Positions 1 to 9,313 of a stretch of DNA of 64,000 bases are shown one piece after another. Positions within the stretch are counted from its first letter, which is position 1, and every line of letters starts with the position of its first letter. The notes beneath the pieces were generated by a model. It was not told the origin of the DNA. It ran no database searches and saw only the letters and a program-made list of their open reading frames with translations. The DNA comes from Pandoraea commovens (GTDB lineage Bacteria; Pseudomonadota; Gammaproteobacteria; Burkholderiales; Burkholderiaceae), in the NCBI RefSeq assembly GCF_902459615.1, contig NZ_CABPSA010000007.1, forward strand, positions 62,001 through 126,000, given 5' to 3'. The translations under genes and the position numbers were made by a program.

Positions 1-1
1 C

Positions 2-1120
2 TCCTGCGACATGGGCGCGTTCCCGCACGAACTGCCGGGCTATCGTCACGTGTCGGATTCGAGCGCCCGCGCACTATTCGAAGCCGAATGGGGCGTCGAG
101 CTGCAAGCCGAACCGGGCCTGCGTATTCCGAACATGTTCGACGCGGCGCTCGCGGGCACCTTCATGGGCCTGTACTGCCAGGGCGAGGACATCGTCCAGT
201 CGGACCCGAACACGCAACACGTCACGCATGCGCTGGAGCAGATGGAGTGCATCGTGGTGCAGGACATCTTCCTCAACGAAACCGCGAAGTACGCACATGT
301 GCTGCTGCCGGGTTCGTCGTTCCTGGAGAAGGACGGCACGTTCACCAACGCCGAGCGTCGTATCTCGCGCGTGCGTCAGGTCATGCCGCCGCGTGCCGGT
401 TACGCCGACTGGGAAGTGACGATCCAGCTGGCGAAGCGTCTGGGCTACGAGATGAACTACTCGCACCCGTCGGAAATCATGGACGAAATCGCACGTCTCA
501 CGCCGACGTTCACCGGCGTGAGCTACGAGAAGCTCGATCGCATGGGCAGCGTGCAGTGGCCGTGTAACGAAGAAGCGCCGGACGGCACGCCCGTCATGCA
601 CATCGACGAATTCGTACGCGGCAAGGGCAAGTTCCTCATCACGCAATACGTGCCGACGGACGAAAAGGTCACGCGCCGTTTCCCGCTCATCCTCACGACC
701 GGGCGGATTCTGTCGCAGTACAACGTCGGCGCGCAGACGCGTCGCACGGACAACAACAACTGGCACAGCGAAGATCGTCTGGAGCTGCATCCGCACGATG
801 CCGAAGAACGTGGCATCAAGGACGGCGACTGGGTCGGCATTCAGAGCCGGGCGGGTGAGACGGTGCTGCGCGCCATCGTCAGCGACCGCATGCAGCCGGG
901 CGTGGTGTACACGACGTTCCACTTCCCGGAGTCGGGCGCGAACGTGATCACGACCGACAACTCGGACTGGGCGACGAACTGCCCCGAGTACAAGGTGACA
1001 GCGGTGCAGGTCACGCCGGTGGCGCAACCGTCGGAATGGCAGCGTCAGTACTCGGACTTCAACCGTCAGCAGGAAGCGTTCCTCGGACACGACCAGACGA
1101 CGGCGGCCAGCGCAAGCTGA
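2..1120 (+). CDS. fdsA: Formate dehydrogenase alpha subunit, C-terminal part (FdsA type)
   Basis: This is the last 372 residues of the molybdopterin catalytic subunit of NAD-dependent formate dehydrogenase, which oxidises formate to CO2 in the cytoplasm. The frame is open to the window edge, so the true start lies upstream and the first ATG at 11 is internal. Visible family features are CDMGAFPHELPGY at the edge, the VLLPGSSFLEKDGTF stretch of the molybdopterin oxidoreductase domain, and a molydopterin-dinucleotide-binding domain from about residue 225 (TTGRILSQYNVGAQTRR, then LELHPHDAEERGI). The N-terminal ferredoxin-like domain and the active-site Cys region are outside the window. The small subunit gene fdsD follows 205 bp downstream on the same strand, as expected for an fdsGBACD operon. 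Confidence 0.93.
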   Translation, partial: SCDMGAFPHELPGYRHVSDSSARALFEAEWGVELQAEPGLRIPNMFDAALAGTFMGLYCQGEDIVQSDPNTQHVTHALEQMECIVVQDIFLNETAKYAHVLLPGSSFLEKDGTFTNAERRISRVRQVMPPRAGYADWEVTIQLAKRLGYEMNYSHPSEIMDEIARLTPTFTGVSYEKLDRMGSVQWPCNEEAPDGTPVMHIDEFVRGKGKFLITQYVPTDEKVTRRFPLILTTGRILSQYNVGAQTRRTDNNNWHSEDRLELHPHDAEERGIKDGDWVGIQSRAGETVLRAIVSDRMQPGVVYTTFHFPESGANVITTDNSDWATNCPEYKVTAVQVTPVAQPSEWQRQYSDFNRQQEAFLGHDQTTAASAS

Positions 1121-1325
1121 GTCGGCAATCAGGCACGCGACGGCGCCGGTCGAGCGACCGCACCGCCGTGTGCCGCCACGGACAATCCGCGTCCATCGTC
1201 GGAAGCACACAGTTCCGATGAGCTTCGCCGTCTATTGCCAACAGACGGCGCGGCGGACGCGAGATTGGCCAAGCGAACCGGTGCAATGCATCGACAGAGA
1301 ACGATCACAGGGGACAAGACAGATC

Positions 1326-1559
1326 ATGGACACCGACAATCTGGTCAAGATGGCCAATCAGATCGGGGATTTCTTCGAGACGATGCCCGATCGCGGCGAA
1401 GCGCTTGAGAACATCGCCGGCCATCTGCGTCGCTTCTGGGCGCCGCGCATGCGCATGACGATTCTGGAACATCTGGAGACGACGGACGGGCATGGCATGC
1501 GCGAGATCGTCGTGGCCGCCATCACCGCGCATCGCGCCGAACTCTGGCCGCGCAGCTGA
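1326..1559 (+). CDS. fdsD: Formate dehydrogenase delta subunit
   Basis: This 77-residue protein is the small delta subunit of the Fds-type formate dehydrogenase. In this family it sits at the end of the operon and is thought to help assemble or stabilise the complex. The sequence has the expected pattern: MDTDNLVKMANQIGDFFE at the N-terminus, then IAGHLRRFWAPRMR and a short helical tail. I chose the ATG at 1326 because homology begins there, although the frame is open further upstream. A weak purine-rich stretch (AGGGGAC) lies about 10 bases before it. It follows fdsA on the same strand after 205 bp in which I see no gene. Confidence 0.9.
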   Translation: MDTDNLVKMANQIGDFFETMPDRGEALENIAGHLRRFWAPRMRMTILEHLETTDGHGMREIVVAAITAHRAELWPRS

Positions 1560-1628
1560 TATTCATCTGGACTTATCGGCAGGACGCGAGGTCCGGCCGT
1601 GACATCGGGCGCGCTCGTGGAAACGATT

Positions 1629-1670
1629 GCGCCTGATTTCGTTGGCAGACGCCAATGCCGCCTCAGGCGC
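1629..1670. terminator. Two-tier hairpin between convergent fdsD and EamA gene
   Basis: An 8-bp perfect stem (GCGCCTGA 1629-1636, TCAGGCGC 1663-1670) encloses a second 5-bp stem (TTGGC 1642-1646, GCCAA 1651-1655) with loop AGAC. It lies 70 bp after the fdsD stop and 5 bp after the stop of the convergent transporter gene, so it could end both transcripts. There is no T-run on either strand, so a standard intrinsic mechanism is not shown. Confidence 0.35.
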
Positions 1671-1674
1671 CCAT

Positions 1675-2532
1675 TCAGGCCCCAAGCTTGATGAGTACCG
1701 CACCGCCGACAACCAGACTGCATGCGACGATACGCCTCGCGTTGAGTTTCTCCCGCATGAACAGCCAGCCCAGCAGCACCGCAAAGATGGCGCTCGATTC
1801 GCGCAACGCCGACACCACACCCATCGGCAGAAATTGCAGCGCGAAGACCACCATGCCGTAGGCGCATTGCGCCACCACGCCCGCACCCAGCGCTTGCGCC
1901 ACCCGACGGCGCGGCGCGAGGAACATGCCGCGCCATCCGCCCCGCCACTTCCACACTGCCCCGACCAGCGGCACGCTCGCAAACAAGTACGCCCACGCGA
2001 TGTACGCGAAGCCGTTCCCGCCACTGCTGTTCGTCAGGCGAATGCCGAACCCATCCACAATCGTATAGGCCGCAATGAACACGCCGGTGAGCAAGGCGGC
2101 AGGCACGCTGTCGCCGGACAGACGCCGCCCACGCAACGCGAGCGTCAGAATGCCGATACAGATGCACGCGATGCCGATCACCGCAATCCAGCGCGGAAGT
2201 TCACCCGCGAGCAGTAGCGCCGCCCCCGAGATCAGTAGCGGCGAGATGCCACGCGCGATCGGATAGATCTGTCCGAACTCGCCCACGCGATAGGCGCGGA
2301 TGAGCGCCGCCGTGTACGCCACCTGCGCGCATGCGGACAGGAGAATGAGCGGCCAGACCTCGACGGGCGGTATCGGCAGCACCGCAATGCCGACGACGGC
2401 GGTGAGCAACTGTGGCACGGCCATCATGCCGACTTGCCAGAGACGATCGGGACTCGCGTGAAGGAAGGCGTTCCAGGTGGCGTGCATCAGAGCCGAGAGC
2501 AGCACGAGGAGCACGATGGGAGTGGTGGTCAT
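1675..2532 (-). CDS. EamA/DMT-family inner-membrane transporter
   Basis: This is a 285-residue drug/metabolite transporter with about ten hydrophobic segments arranged as two EamA repeats (roughly residues 5-135 and 145-283). The N-terminus (MTTTPIVLLVLLSALMHATW) is the first membrane helix and begins at the ATG at 2532. The frame is open further upstream, but the additional residues are hydrophilic and unlike the family. The repeat ends show the usual pattern: an EL...WIAVIGIACICIGI stretch in the first half and a REKL...GGAVLIKLGA tail in the second. Such proteins usually export amino acids, purines or other small metabolites; the substrate cannot be read from sequence. It is convergent with fdsD. 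A cluster of DnaA-box-like sites lies about 80-115 bp upstream of its start. Confidence 0.85.
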   Translation of the reverse strand: MTTTPIVLLVLLSALMHATWNAFLHASPDRLWQVGMMAVPQLLTAVVGIAVLPIPPVEVWPLILLSACAQVAYTAALIRAYRVGEFGQIYPIARGISPLLISGAALLLAGELPRWIAVIGIACICIGILTLALRGRRLSGDSVPAALLTGVFIAAYTIVDGFGIRLTNSSGGNGFAYIAWAYLFASVPLVGAVWKWRGGWRGMFLAPRRRVAQALGAGVVAQCAYGMVVFALQFLPMGVVSALRESSAIFAVLLGWLFMREKLNARRIVACSLVVGGAVLIKLGA

Positions 2533-2612
2533 GTCGATCGGACGCGGCGGCGGTGTGTCGGAAATGGGATGACAAGGGTGCGCCGACGGCTTGGGGGTCA
2601 GCCACAAAAAAG

Positions 2613-2647
2613 TTGTCCACACCCTTTGTGGATAACCCACTGGATAA
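2613..2647. promoter_or_regulatory. Cluster of three DnaA-box-like 9-mers
   Basis: TTGTCCACA (2613-2621) differs by one base from the consensus DnaA box TTATCCACA. TGTGGATAA (2627-2635) is a perfect box in the opposite orientation. ACTGGATAA (2639-2647) matches 7 of 9 positions in that same orientation. The three sites span 35 bp of the 311-bp gene-free interval (2533-2843) upstream of the EamA gene. I see no gene elsewhere in that interval. A function as DnaA sites is inferred from the motif only. Confidence 0.4.
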
Positions 2648-2843
2648 CCTGACGTCGACTTCCGAGTCGCCCCGTGAACAGGGGCTGTCAAGAGCCTTGC
2701 TCAAAAAACGGTCAGAGAAGGAACAAATATTCGGCTTGACGGTCTGCCCCCTCCCTGCTCAACCGCCCGCCTCCTCGTTTGCCGACACATGAGACGACAT
2801 CTCGGCATCCTTCTCAGTTTGCGGCGGCGGGCACGCTGCGCAT

Positions 2844-3284
2844 TCAGGCGTCGGGAGCGGGCGACTGCGGCGTAGCACGCAACGCGGCCATCACCTGGCT
2901 CTGGCCCATGCCAGCTTCCGGCGACTTCTGCAGTGCCAGCAGATAGCGTTCGCCGAACTCGTCTTCTTTGCCGCCGGTACGACGGAACAGTCGCGCGGCT
3001 TCGTCGGCCAGTGCAATGCCAGCCTCAGCGAGCGGCGGCTCCTGCTCCTGCCATTCGTCGAGTGCAACGATCAGGCGCGAGACAGGATCGAGCCAGCGGA
3101 ACCAGGGGTCTTCGGTGAACAACTGGACGAAGCGGCCAGTCGGCACCGCACCGAAAACCCCTTCGTATTGCTGACGGTCGTAGTCGATCAGCACCTTGTG
3201 CTGGGCAAGCAATGCGGCGCGCAACGCCTTCAGGGCAGCGATCTGGGCGGCACTGGCCGGTGTGGTTTCGGTCGGTTCGGTCAT
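2844..3284 (-). CDS. Conserved hypothetical cytoplasmic protein
   Basis: I do not recognise a named family. The product is 146 residues if it starts at the ATG at 3284 (MTEPTETTPA), or 149 from a GTG at 3293; neither has a strong ribosome-binding site. It is soluble and predicted helical: a Thr/Ala-rich start, a helix around residues 14-35, then a conserved-looking core with aromatic residues (GRFVQLFTEDPWFRWLDPVS), a LIVALDEW segment and an acidic/Arg-rich C-terminal half. Codon usage and the strong core argue that it is real. The gene lies alone on the minus strand, divergent from the SLOG/LOG-type gene at 3565, with an sRNA-like element between them. Confidence 0.6.
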   Translation of the reverse strand: MTEPTETTPASAAQIAALKALRAALLAQHKVLIDYDRQQYEGVFGAVPTGRFVQLFTEDPWFRWLDPVSRLIVALDEWQEQEPPLAEAGIALADEAARLFRRTGGKEDEFGERYLLALQKSPEAGMGQSQVMAALRATPQSPAPDA

Positions 3285-3361
3285 CTCTGGCACCGGGTTA
3301 CGTCAGAAAGGATAGGAAACAGAATTGGAAAGCGTCTGACATGCACTTTAGGACTTAGCCC

Positions 3362-3391
3362 ATAGCCAACAGACGTCTGGATCACGATACT
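3362..3391 (+). promoter_or_regulatory. Candidate sigma-70 promoter for the small RNA
   Basis: TAGCCA (3363-3368, 4 of 6 matches to TTGACA) and GATACT (3386-3391, 4 of 6 matches to TATAAT) are separated by 17 bp. The predicted start of transcription is about 3397, exactly where the first hairpin of the candidate small RNA begins. Confidence 0.35.
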
Positions 3392-3395
3392 ACAC

Positions 3396-3482
3396 GGGTC
3401 TCGCAAACACCTCGCGAGACCAGGCTTTCACTTCCCCGTGGGAGGCCTGCTTCCTCACCCGCCAACCCGGCGGGTTTTTTTT
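3396..3482 (+). ncRNA. Candidate trans-acting small RNA with three stem-loops and intrinsic terminator
   Basis: About 87 nt in a divergent intergenic region fold into three consecutive stems. Stem 1 is GGTCTCGC (3397-3404) with GCGAGACC (3414-3421), 8 bp and a 9-nt loop. Stem 2 is AGGC (3422-3425) with GCCT (3445-3448), continued by CTTCC/GGGAG around a CCGT loop. Stem 3 is ACCCGCC (3457-3463) with GGCGGGT (3469-3475), followed by eight T residues, a textbook intrinsic terminator. No coding gene precedes this terminator on the plus strand, so it must end a short transcript. The exposed CTTCCCC and TTCCTC segments resemble anti-Shine-Dalgarno motifs used by many Hfq-type sRNAs. Expression is not shown. 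Confidence 0.55.
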
Positions 3483-3564
3483 GCCCTGACACTTCGTCTG
3501 CCCACTTCGTTTATCATCGGCAGCGCCCTCACCTCCCCGCACTGCGCGTGGCTCACGTTCCGAT

Positions 3565-4137
3565 ATGACCCTTCCCCTGCGTCCCAAGACCATTGGCGTG
3601 ATGGGGTCCGGCAAACAGCCGTGGCCCGAACTTGCCGTGCCGCTCGGCCGTGCGCTGGCGCTCGCTGGCTTTCACTTGCTTACCGGTGGTGGACAGGGAG
3701 TGATGACGAGCGTGAGCGAAGCGTTCTGCGCCGTGCCGCAACGCATCGGTCGTAGCATCGGCATCGTGCCGACGGAGGCAGTCGGTGGCACGGATGATGG
3801 CGACGATGGGCAGACGGGTGTGCCTGGTACGTTCCGCGCAGTGCCCGGCTATCCGAACCCGTTCGTCGAAGTGCCGATCCTCAGCCCGCTGCCGCGTCAT
3901 CTGCCCGACGCGCCGCCCGGGACCCTTTCGCGCAATCACATCAACGTGCTCTCGAGCGACGCCATCGTCGCCCTGCCCGGCAATCACGGCACGCGCAACG
4001 AAGTCGGGCTCGCCGTGCACTACGGCAAGCCCGTGATTCTGTTCGGGCAGAGCGAGCACTTCGCGGACATGCCCGCGTCGCTCGTGAGAACGGTATCGCT
4101 CGATACCGTAATGGACTTCGTCAGAACGGTACGGTGA
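3565..4137 (+). CDS. SLOG/LOG-family nucleotide-binding protein (TIGR00725-like)
   Basis: This 190-residue protein has the Rossmann-like fold shared by LOG phosphoribohydrolases and molybdenum-cofactor carrier proteins. It opens with KTIGVMGSGK, followed by LTGGGQGVM (the glycine-rich nucleotide motif) and ALPGNHGTRNEV, which stands where LOG proteins carry PGGxGT. The change from GG to GN and the lack of the usual LOG catalytic context make cytokinin-type phosphoribohydrolase activity uncertain; a nucleotide or cofactor-binding role is safer. The ATG at 3565 gives full homology, though no strong ribosome-binding site precedes it. Its 3' end overlaps the convergent FhaC-like gene by 17 bp, and a 9-bp perfect palindromic stem (4090-4109) lies inside its last codons. 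Confidence 0.7.
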   Translation: MTLPLRPKTIGVMGSGKQPWPELAVPLGRALALAGFHLLTGGGQGVMTSVSEAFCAVPQRIGRSIGIVPTEAVGGTDDGDDGQTGVPGTFRAVPGYPNPFVEVPILSPLPRHLPDAPPGTLSRNHINVLSSDAIVALPGNHGTRNEVGLAVHYGKPVILFGQSEHFADMPASLVRTVSLDTVMDFVRTVR

Positions 4138-5473
4138 GCTTCGCGTCGATCGACTGGAAGCGATAGGACCAGCCGGGCGGGCCGCTCGCTGCGGGCATCC
4201 ACGGCGCGTTCAAGCGCTGCATCACCGACAAGTCCAGCTTCGACGTCCCCAGATAATGCGTGTGACTCAGCCCCACCTCGGCGTAACTGTCGTAGGTGTG
4301 GATCGCGTTCGGATCCTCGGTGCGACTGCGGTTGTAGCGCAGTTCGAGGCCAGTCGTCCCGTTGGACGTCACATCGAACGCGCGACGCACACGCCATTGG
4401 AGCGTCTGCGTCTGCGTGGTGCCCGTTGCAATCTGATCGGTGGCGGCATTGGTGGAGCCGGTGATGCCGACGGTCCAGTCGGCGTCGATGGGTACCGAAT
4501 AGTTGGCCGTCAGATCGCGGTTGGTCGCATCACGTCGCGCATTCTGCAAATCCTGACTGAGCTTCGTATCGAGCTTGCCGTACATCCCCAGCGGGTTGTT
4601 CATCAGCAGATTGGCGGTGCCCTGCATCTTGCCGGTGGTCGTCATGCCGCTGTTGTTCATGCCGACGTTGAACTGATACGGACGGTCGTTGAGTACCTGA
4701 AGCCCGATAGCGCCCTCGCCCGGCGTGCGGCTACGCGTGGCGACGAAAGGCAGTTGGTCGTCGCGCACCACGAGTCCGCGACGCATCAGCATGCGGATGT
4801 TGCGGTTCGCCAGACTCTCGTGACGCGGCATGCCGCGCAGGCACGATGCGCGTGCGAGGAACGTGTTGGGCGGTGCAACGTCGGGCAATGGCTGCGGCTC
4901 GCTAGCGGCGGCGGTAGCGCCTGAGGCCACGGCATCGATATCGACGGCGTGGATCGCGGTGCCGTCCGCGCTCAACTCCGGCGCGACGGCGAACTCGCCT
5001 GCAGGCAGTGGCGGCGAAGGCGGTGTCGGGGAGACGACCGGCGTCTCGGCAGACGCTGCGCTCGCGCCGTCTGCTGCGACGGTTTGCGACGGATCGGATG
5101 ACGCGGACGGGTCACCTGCGGATGTGGTTGGGTTTGAAGCCGCGGCCGCAGCCGCATCGGCCGCACGCTTCGCGGCCTCCCGATCGACGGACGCAGCGAT
5201 CGCGTTCGGATCGTCGCCAGCGAACAGTGCAATCGGATCGGTGGACGCCCCCGGATCCTCCACCACGGGCGGTGCAGGCGGTGGTGGGGGCGGCACAAAA
5301 TACTGAGGCGCCAGTCCGCGGTCCCACAGTCCGTAGGACACAGCATTCTGCTCAGTGAAACACGGCGGATTAGGATCCGAGAAGAGAGATTGTGCGTGCG
5401 CGCCCACCGGTATTCCGGCACTCAGACACGCGGCCAGCAGGAGGCGACTCCGCACGACCGGCTTTACCGACAT
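4121..5473 (-). CDS. Atypical ShlB/FhaC-like outer-membrane protein lacking a recognisable POTRA region
   Basis: The 450-residue product starts at the ATG at 5473, preceded by AGGTG at good spacing. A signal peptide ends in GIPVGAHA. Next comes a short Cys-containing region, a PPPPPP stretch, and about 140 residues rich in Ala, Ser, Pro and Asp that look like a flexible linker. The C-terminal half matches the beta-barrel of two-partner-secretion transporters: FNVGMNNSG, GTANLLMNNPLGMYGKLDT, LSQDLQN, WRVRRAFDVTSNG and a terminal Phe. Normal FhaC/ShlB proteins (about 550-590 aa) have two POTRA domains and a conserved VRGF loop; neither is visible here, and only part of the barrel is present. 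It may be a degenerate transporter or a separate family. No TpsA partner is adjacent. Confidence 0.65.
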   Translation of the reverse strand: MSVKPVVRSRLLLAACLSAGIPVGAHAQSLFSDPNPPCFTEQNAVSYGLWDRGLAPQYFVPPPPPPAPPVVEDPGASTDPIALFAGDDPNAIAASVDREAAKRAADAAAAAASNPTTSAGDPSASSDPSQTVAADGASAASAETPVVSPTPPSPPLPAGEFAVAPELSADGTAIHAVDIDAVASGATAAASEPQPLPDVAPPNTFLARASCLRGMPRHESLANRNIRMLMRRGLVVRDDQLPFVATRSRTPGEGAIGLQVLNDRPYQFNVGMNNSGMTTTGKMQGTANLLMNNPLGMYGKLDTKLSQDLQNARRDATNRDLTANYSVPIDADWTVGITGSTNAATDQIATGTTQTQTLQWRVRRAFDVTSNGTTGLELRYNRSRTEDPNAIHTYDSYAEVGLSHTHYLGTSKLDLSVMQRLNAPWMPAASGPPGWSYRFQSIDAKLTVPF

Positions 5474-5676
5474 TCGACACCTGAAAATCCCACCCCACAC
5501 CGTTGCCGTCCGCAAGCGTCGTGCGCCGCTTTCGACATGAGGGGGGTGACGTAGCGACAAGGGGCTATTTTACGTCGATCGGGTGACGCTCTGCCAGTCA
5601 CGAAACGCCCAAATTCCCCGGGAACTCTTTCGCGGGATTGCCACTCTTATCGCGTGACTTCCCCTGTAGTGATTTT

Positions 5677-5700
5677 TGCCCGCCTCGTGCGGGCATTTTA
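5677..5700. terminator. Intrinsic-type hairpin, T/A-flanked, between asdA and the FhaC-like gene
   Basis: TGCCCGC (5677-5683) pairs with GCGGGCA (5689-5695) around CTCGT. T-runs lie on both sides when read in the matching orientation (TTTT after 5695 on the plus strand, and A/T-rich sequence before 5677 read on the minus strand), so it could act in either direction. It is the second hairpin after asdA. Confidence 0.6.
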
Positions 5701-5718
5701 TTTTGCGATTCCACATCG

Positions 5719-5749
5719 CAAAAAAAGCCCGGGAAGTGGGTTCCCGGGC
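5719..5749 (-). terminator. Strong intrinsic terminator of the aspT-asdA transcript
   Basis: GCCCGGGAA (5727-5735) pairs with TTCCCGGGC (5741-5749), a 9-bp perfect stem with a 5-nt loop. On the minus strand it is followed by at least six T residues (plus-strand A-run 5721-5726). It lies 89 bp after the asdA stop and should end the operon. Confidence 0.88.
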
Positions 5750-5837
5750 AATGGTCGATCGCCATGGAGGGGCGACCGAGGGGGGCCAGCCGATGCCGCG
5801 TCCCCGTCAGGACGCAGCACCGTCGTCATCACGTCAA

Positions 5838-7472
<1,635 letters not shown>

Positions 7473-7567
7473 TTACAACCCATAGCGATGCCGTCTTGCG
7501 GGGGCAGCGACGGACGATCGGGACGAATGCATCAATCAGATAAAAGCCATAGGGGACGGTCGTGGCC

Positions 7568-9253
7568 TCAGGTCAGCGACACCACCAGCGGTCCGAGCAG
7601 CGTGAGCAGCACGTTGGCGATGGCGTAGGTGATGGCGAACGGCACGGTCGGCACGTTGCTCTCGGCCTTGTCCAGAATTTCGCCGAAGGCCGGATTCGCA
7701 CTGCGCGAGCCGGACAGCGCACCCGCCAGAATGGCCACGTTGTCGTAGCGCAGCACATAGCGTCCGAACAGATACGTGAGCAACAACGGCACGATGGTGA
7801 CGATCACCCCGGCAACGAAGATCGAAATGCCGCTTTGCTGCAACGTCTGCCAGGCTTGCGCACCGGCGGAGAGCCCCACGCAGGTCACGAACGTCGCCAG
7901 CCCCAACTCCTTGAGCAACGAGCTTGCCGCAAGCGGCATCGCGCCGAACGTCGGATGCTTGCCACGCAGCCAGCCGAAGACCAGACCCGCGAGCAGCGCA
8001 CCGCCACCGCTGCCCAGCGTGAGCGGAATGCCGCCGACCTTGACCACGATGTAGCCGATCAGCAAGCCGAAGACGATACCGATGCCCATGTACACGTAGT
8101 CGGTCTTCACCGAGTACGCGACCGGATAACCGGCTTCCTTGGCGGCGCGTTGCACGTCGCTGTCGGCACCGTACAGCGTGACCACGTCGCCGTGATAAAT
8201 GATGGTGTCGTCGAGAATCGGCACGGGCTGGCCCATCCGCATGATCTTCGCGATGTACACGCCATGCTTAACGTCGCGCTCCACACCGGCCTTGAGTTCG
8301 CCGAGCGTCTTGCCGTTGCCGCCCTTGCGCGCGAACACGACTTCCTGCATGCGCAGTGCGATATCGAGATCGGCGGACGGACGTTGTTCGTCGCCGAGCA
8401 GACGCCAGGCTTCGGTGGCCGCTTCACGTCGACCGATGAGCATGACGTCGTCGCCCGCTTCGAGCACGAGATCGTCGGTCGCGATGATGATCTTGCCTTT
8501 GCGACGCAGCCGTTCGATGGTCACGCCATCGGTCAGTTGCTTCTCGATCTCGATCACGCGCTTGCCTGCACCGGTCGTCACGCGATAGACGCGACCCACG
8601 AGCGCCGGCAGCGAGTCGACCTGATCGGCGGAGAGGACCGCACGGCCACCGGCCATTTCGAGCTCGGCCTTCTTCGAGTCTTCCTTGAGCGTGCGGCCCA
8701 TGAGCTTCGGCACGAGCGACGCGCACACGATGATCGCGCCAAGACTGCCGAAGATGTACGTCACCGCGTAACCGATGGCGACTTCGGATTGCAGGCGCTT
8801 CACTTCGTCCGCAGGTAAGCCGAGGCGCGAAATGGCGTCGCCCGCCGTACCGATGATGGCGGACTGCGTGAGACCACCACCCGCCACACCGGCGGCGAGG
8901 CCTTTGTCGAAGCCGAAGATCTTCGCGCAGATCAGCACCGTGACCAGACCGGATGCGGCAAGGAACACGGCCATGCCGATCTCACGCAGCGTTTTGCGCG
9001 AGAGCGAACTGAAGAACTGCGGACCGCTTTCGTAACCCACGGCGTAGATGAACAGCGCGAACATGATGCTCTTCACGCCAGCGTCGACCGAAATACCGAT
9101 TTGCGAGACGACCACGGCCACCAGCAGCGAGCCACCCACGCCCCCTAGCTGGAACGAACCGAACTTGATCGCCCCGATGGCGTACCCGAGGGCGAGCGAC
9201 AGGAAAATCGCGACCTCCGGGACATGATTAAGAATCGTATGCACCAGTTCCAC
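7568..9253 (-). CDS. aspT: Aspartate:alanine antiporter, copy nearest asdA
   Basis: This 561-residue inner-membrane exchanger belongs to the aspartate:alanine exchanger (AAEx) family. It shows two YidE/YbjL-type membrane halves (about residues 1-165 and 385-560). Between them are two cytoplasmic RCK_C/TrkA_C-like domains (around residues 205-290 and 295-375), the second containing GRRE...DVVTLYGAD-like strands. The glycine-rich re-entrant segment GGGLTQSAIIGTAGDA occurs in the first half, and SGSRSANPAFGEIL in the second. It lies 119 bp upstream of asdA and 60 bp downstream of its paralogue, all on one strand. Its job is to import aspartate and export alanine for the AsdA cycle; true substrate specificity within the family is inferred from this context. 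Confidence 0.9.
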   Translation of the reverse strand: MELVHTILNHVPEVAIFLSLALGYAIGAIKFGSFQLGGVGGSLLVAVVVSQIGISVDAGVKSIMFALFIYAVGYESGPQFFSSLSRKTLREIGMAVFLAASGLVTVLICAKIFGFDKGLAAGVAGGGLTQSAIIGTAGDAISRLGLPADEVKRLQSEVAIGYAVTYIFGSLGAIIVCASLVPKLMGRTLKEDSKKAELEMAGGRAVLSADQVDSLPALVGRVYRVTTGAGKRVIEIEKQLTDGVTIERLRRKGKIIIATDDLVLEAGDDVMLIGRREAATEAWRLLGDEQRPSADLDIALRMQEVVFARKGGNGKTLGELKAGVERDVKHGVYIAKIMRMGQPVPILDDTIIYHGDVVTLYGADSDVQRAAKEAGYPVAYSVKTDYVYMGIGIVFGLLIGYIVVKVGGIPLTLGSGGGALLAGLVFGWLRGKHPTFGAMPLAASSLLKELGLATFVTCVGLSAGAQAWQTLQQSGISIFVAGVIVTIVPLLLTYLFGRYVLRYDNVAILAGALSGSRSANPAFGEILDKAESNVPTVPFAITYAIANVLLTLLGPLVVSLT

Positions 9254-9313
9254 GGCAGAACCTCCGTCAAAAAGATGAATGCGGCCGCTGGCGGGGGAGC
9301 CAGCGCCGACTCG

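Noticed and set aside
4090-4109. Perfect 9-bp hairpin (ACGGTATCG / CGATACCGT) near the end of the SLOG gene.
   Set aside because: It lies inside coding sequence and has no T-run on either strand. The overlap with the FhaC-like gene makes a terminator role unlikely.
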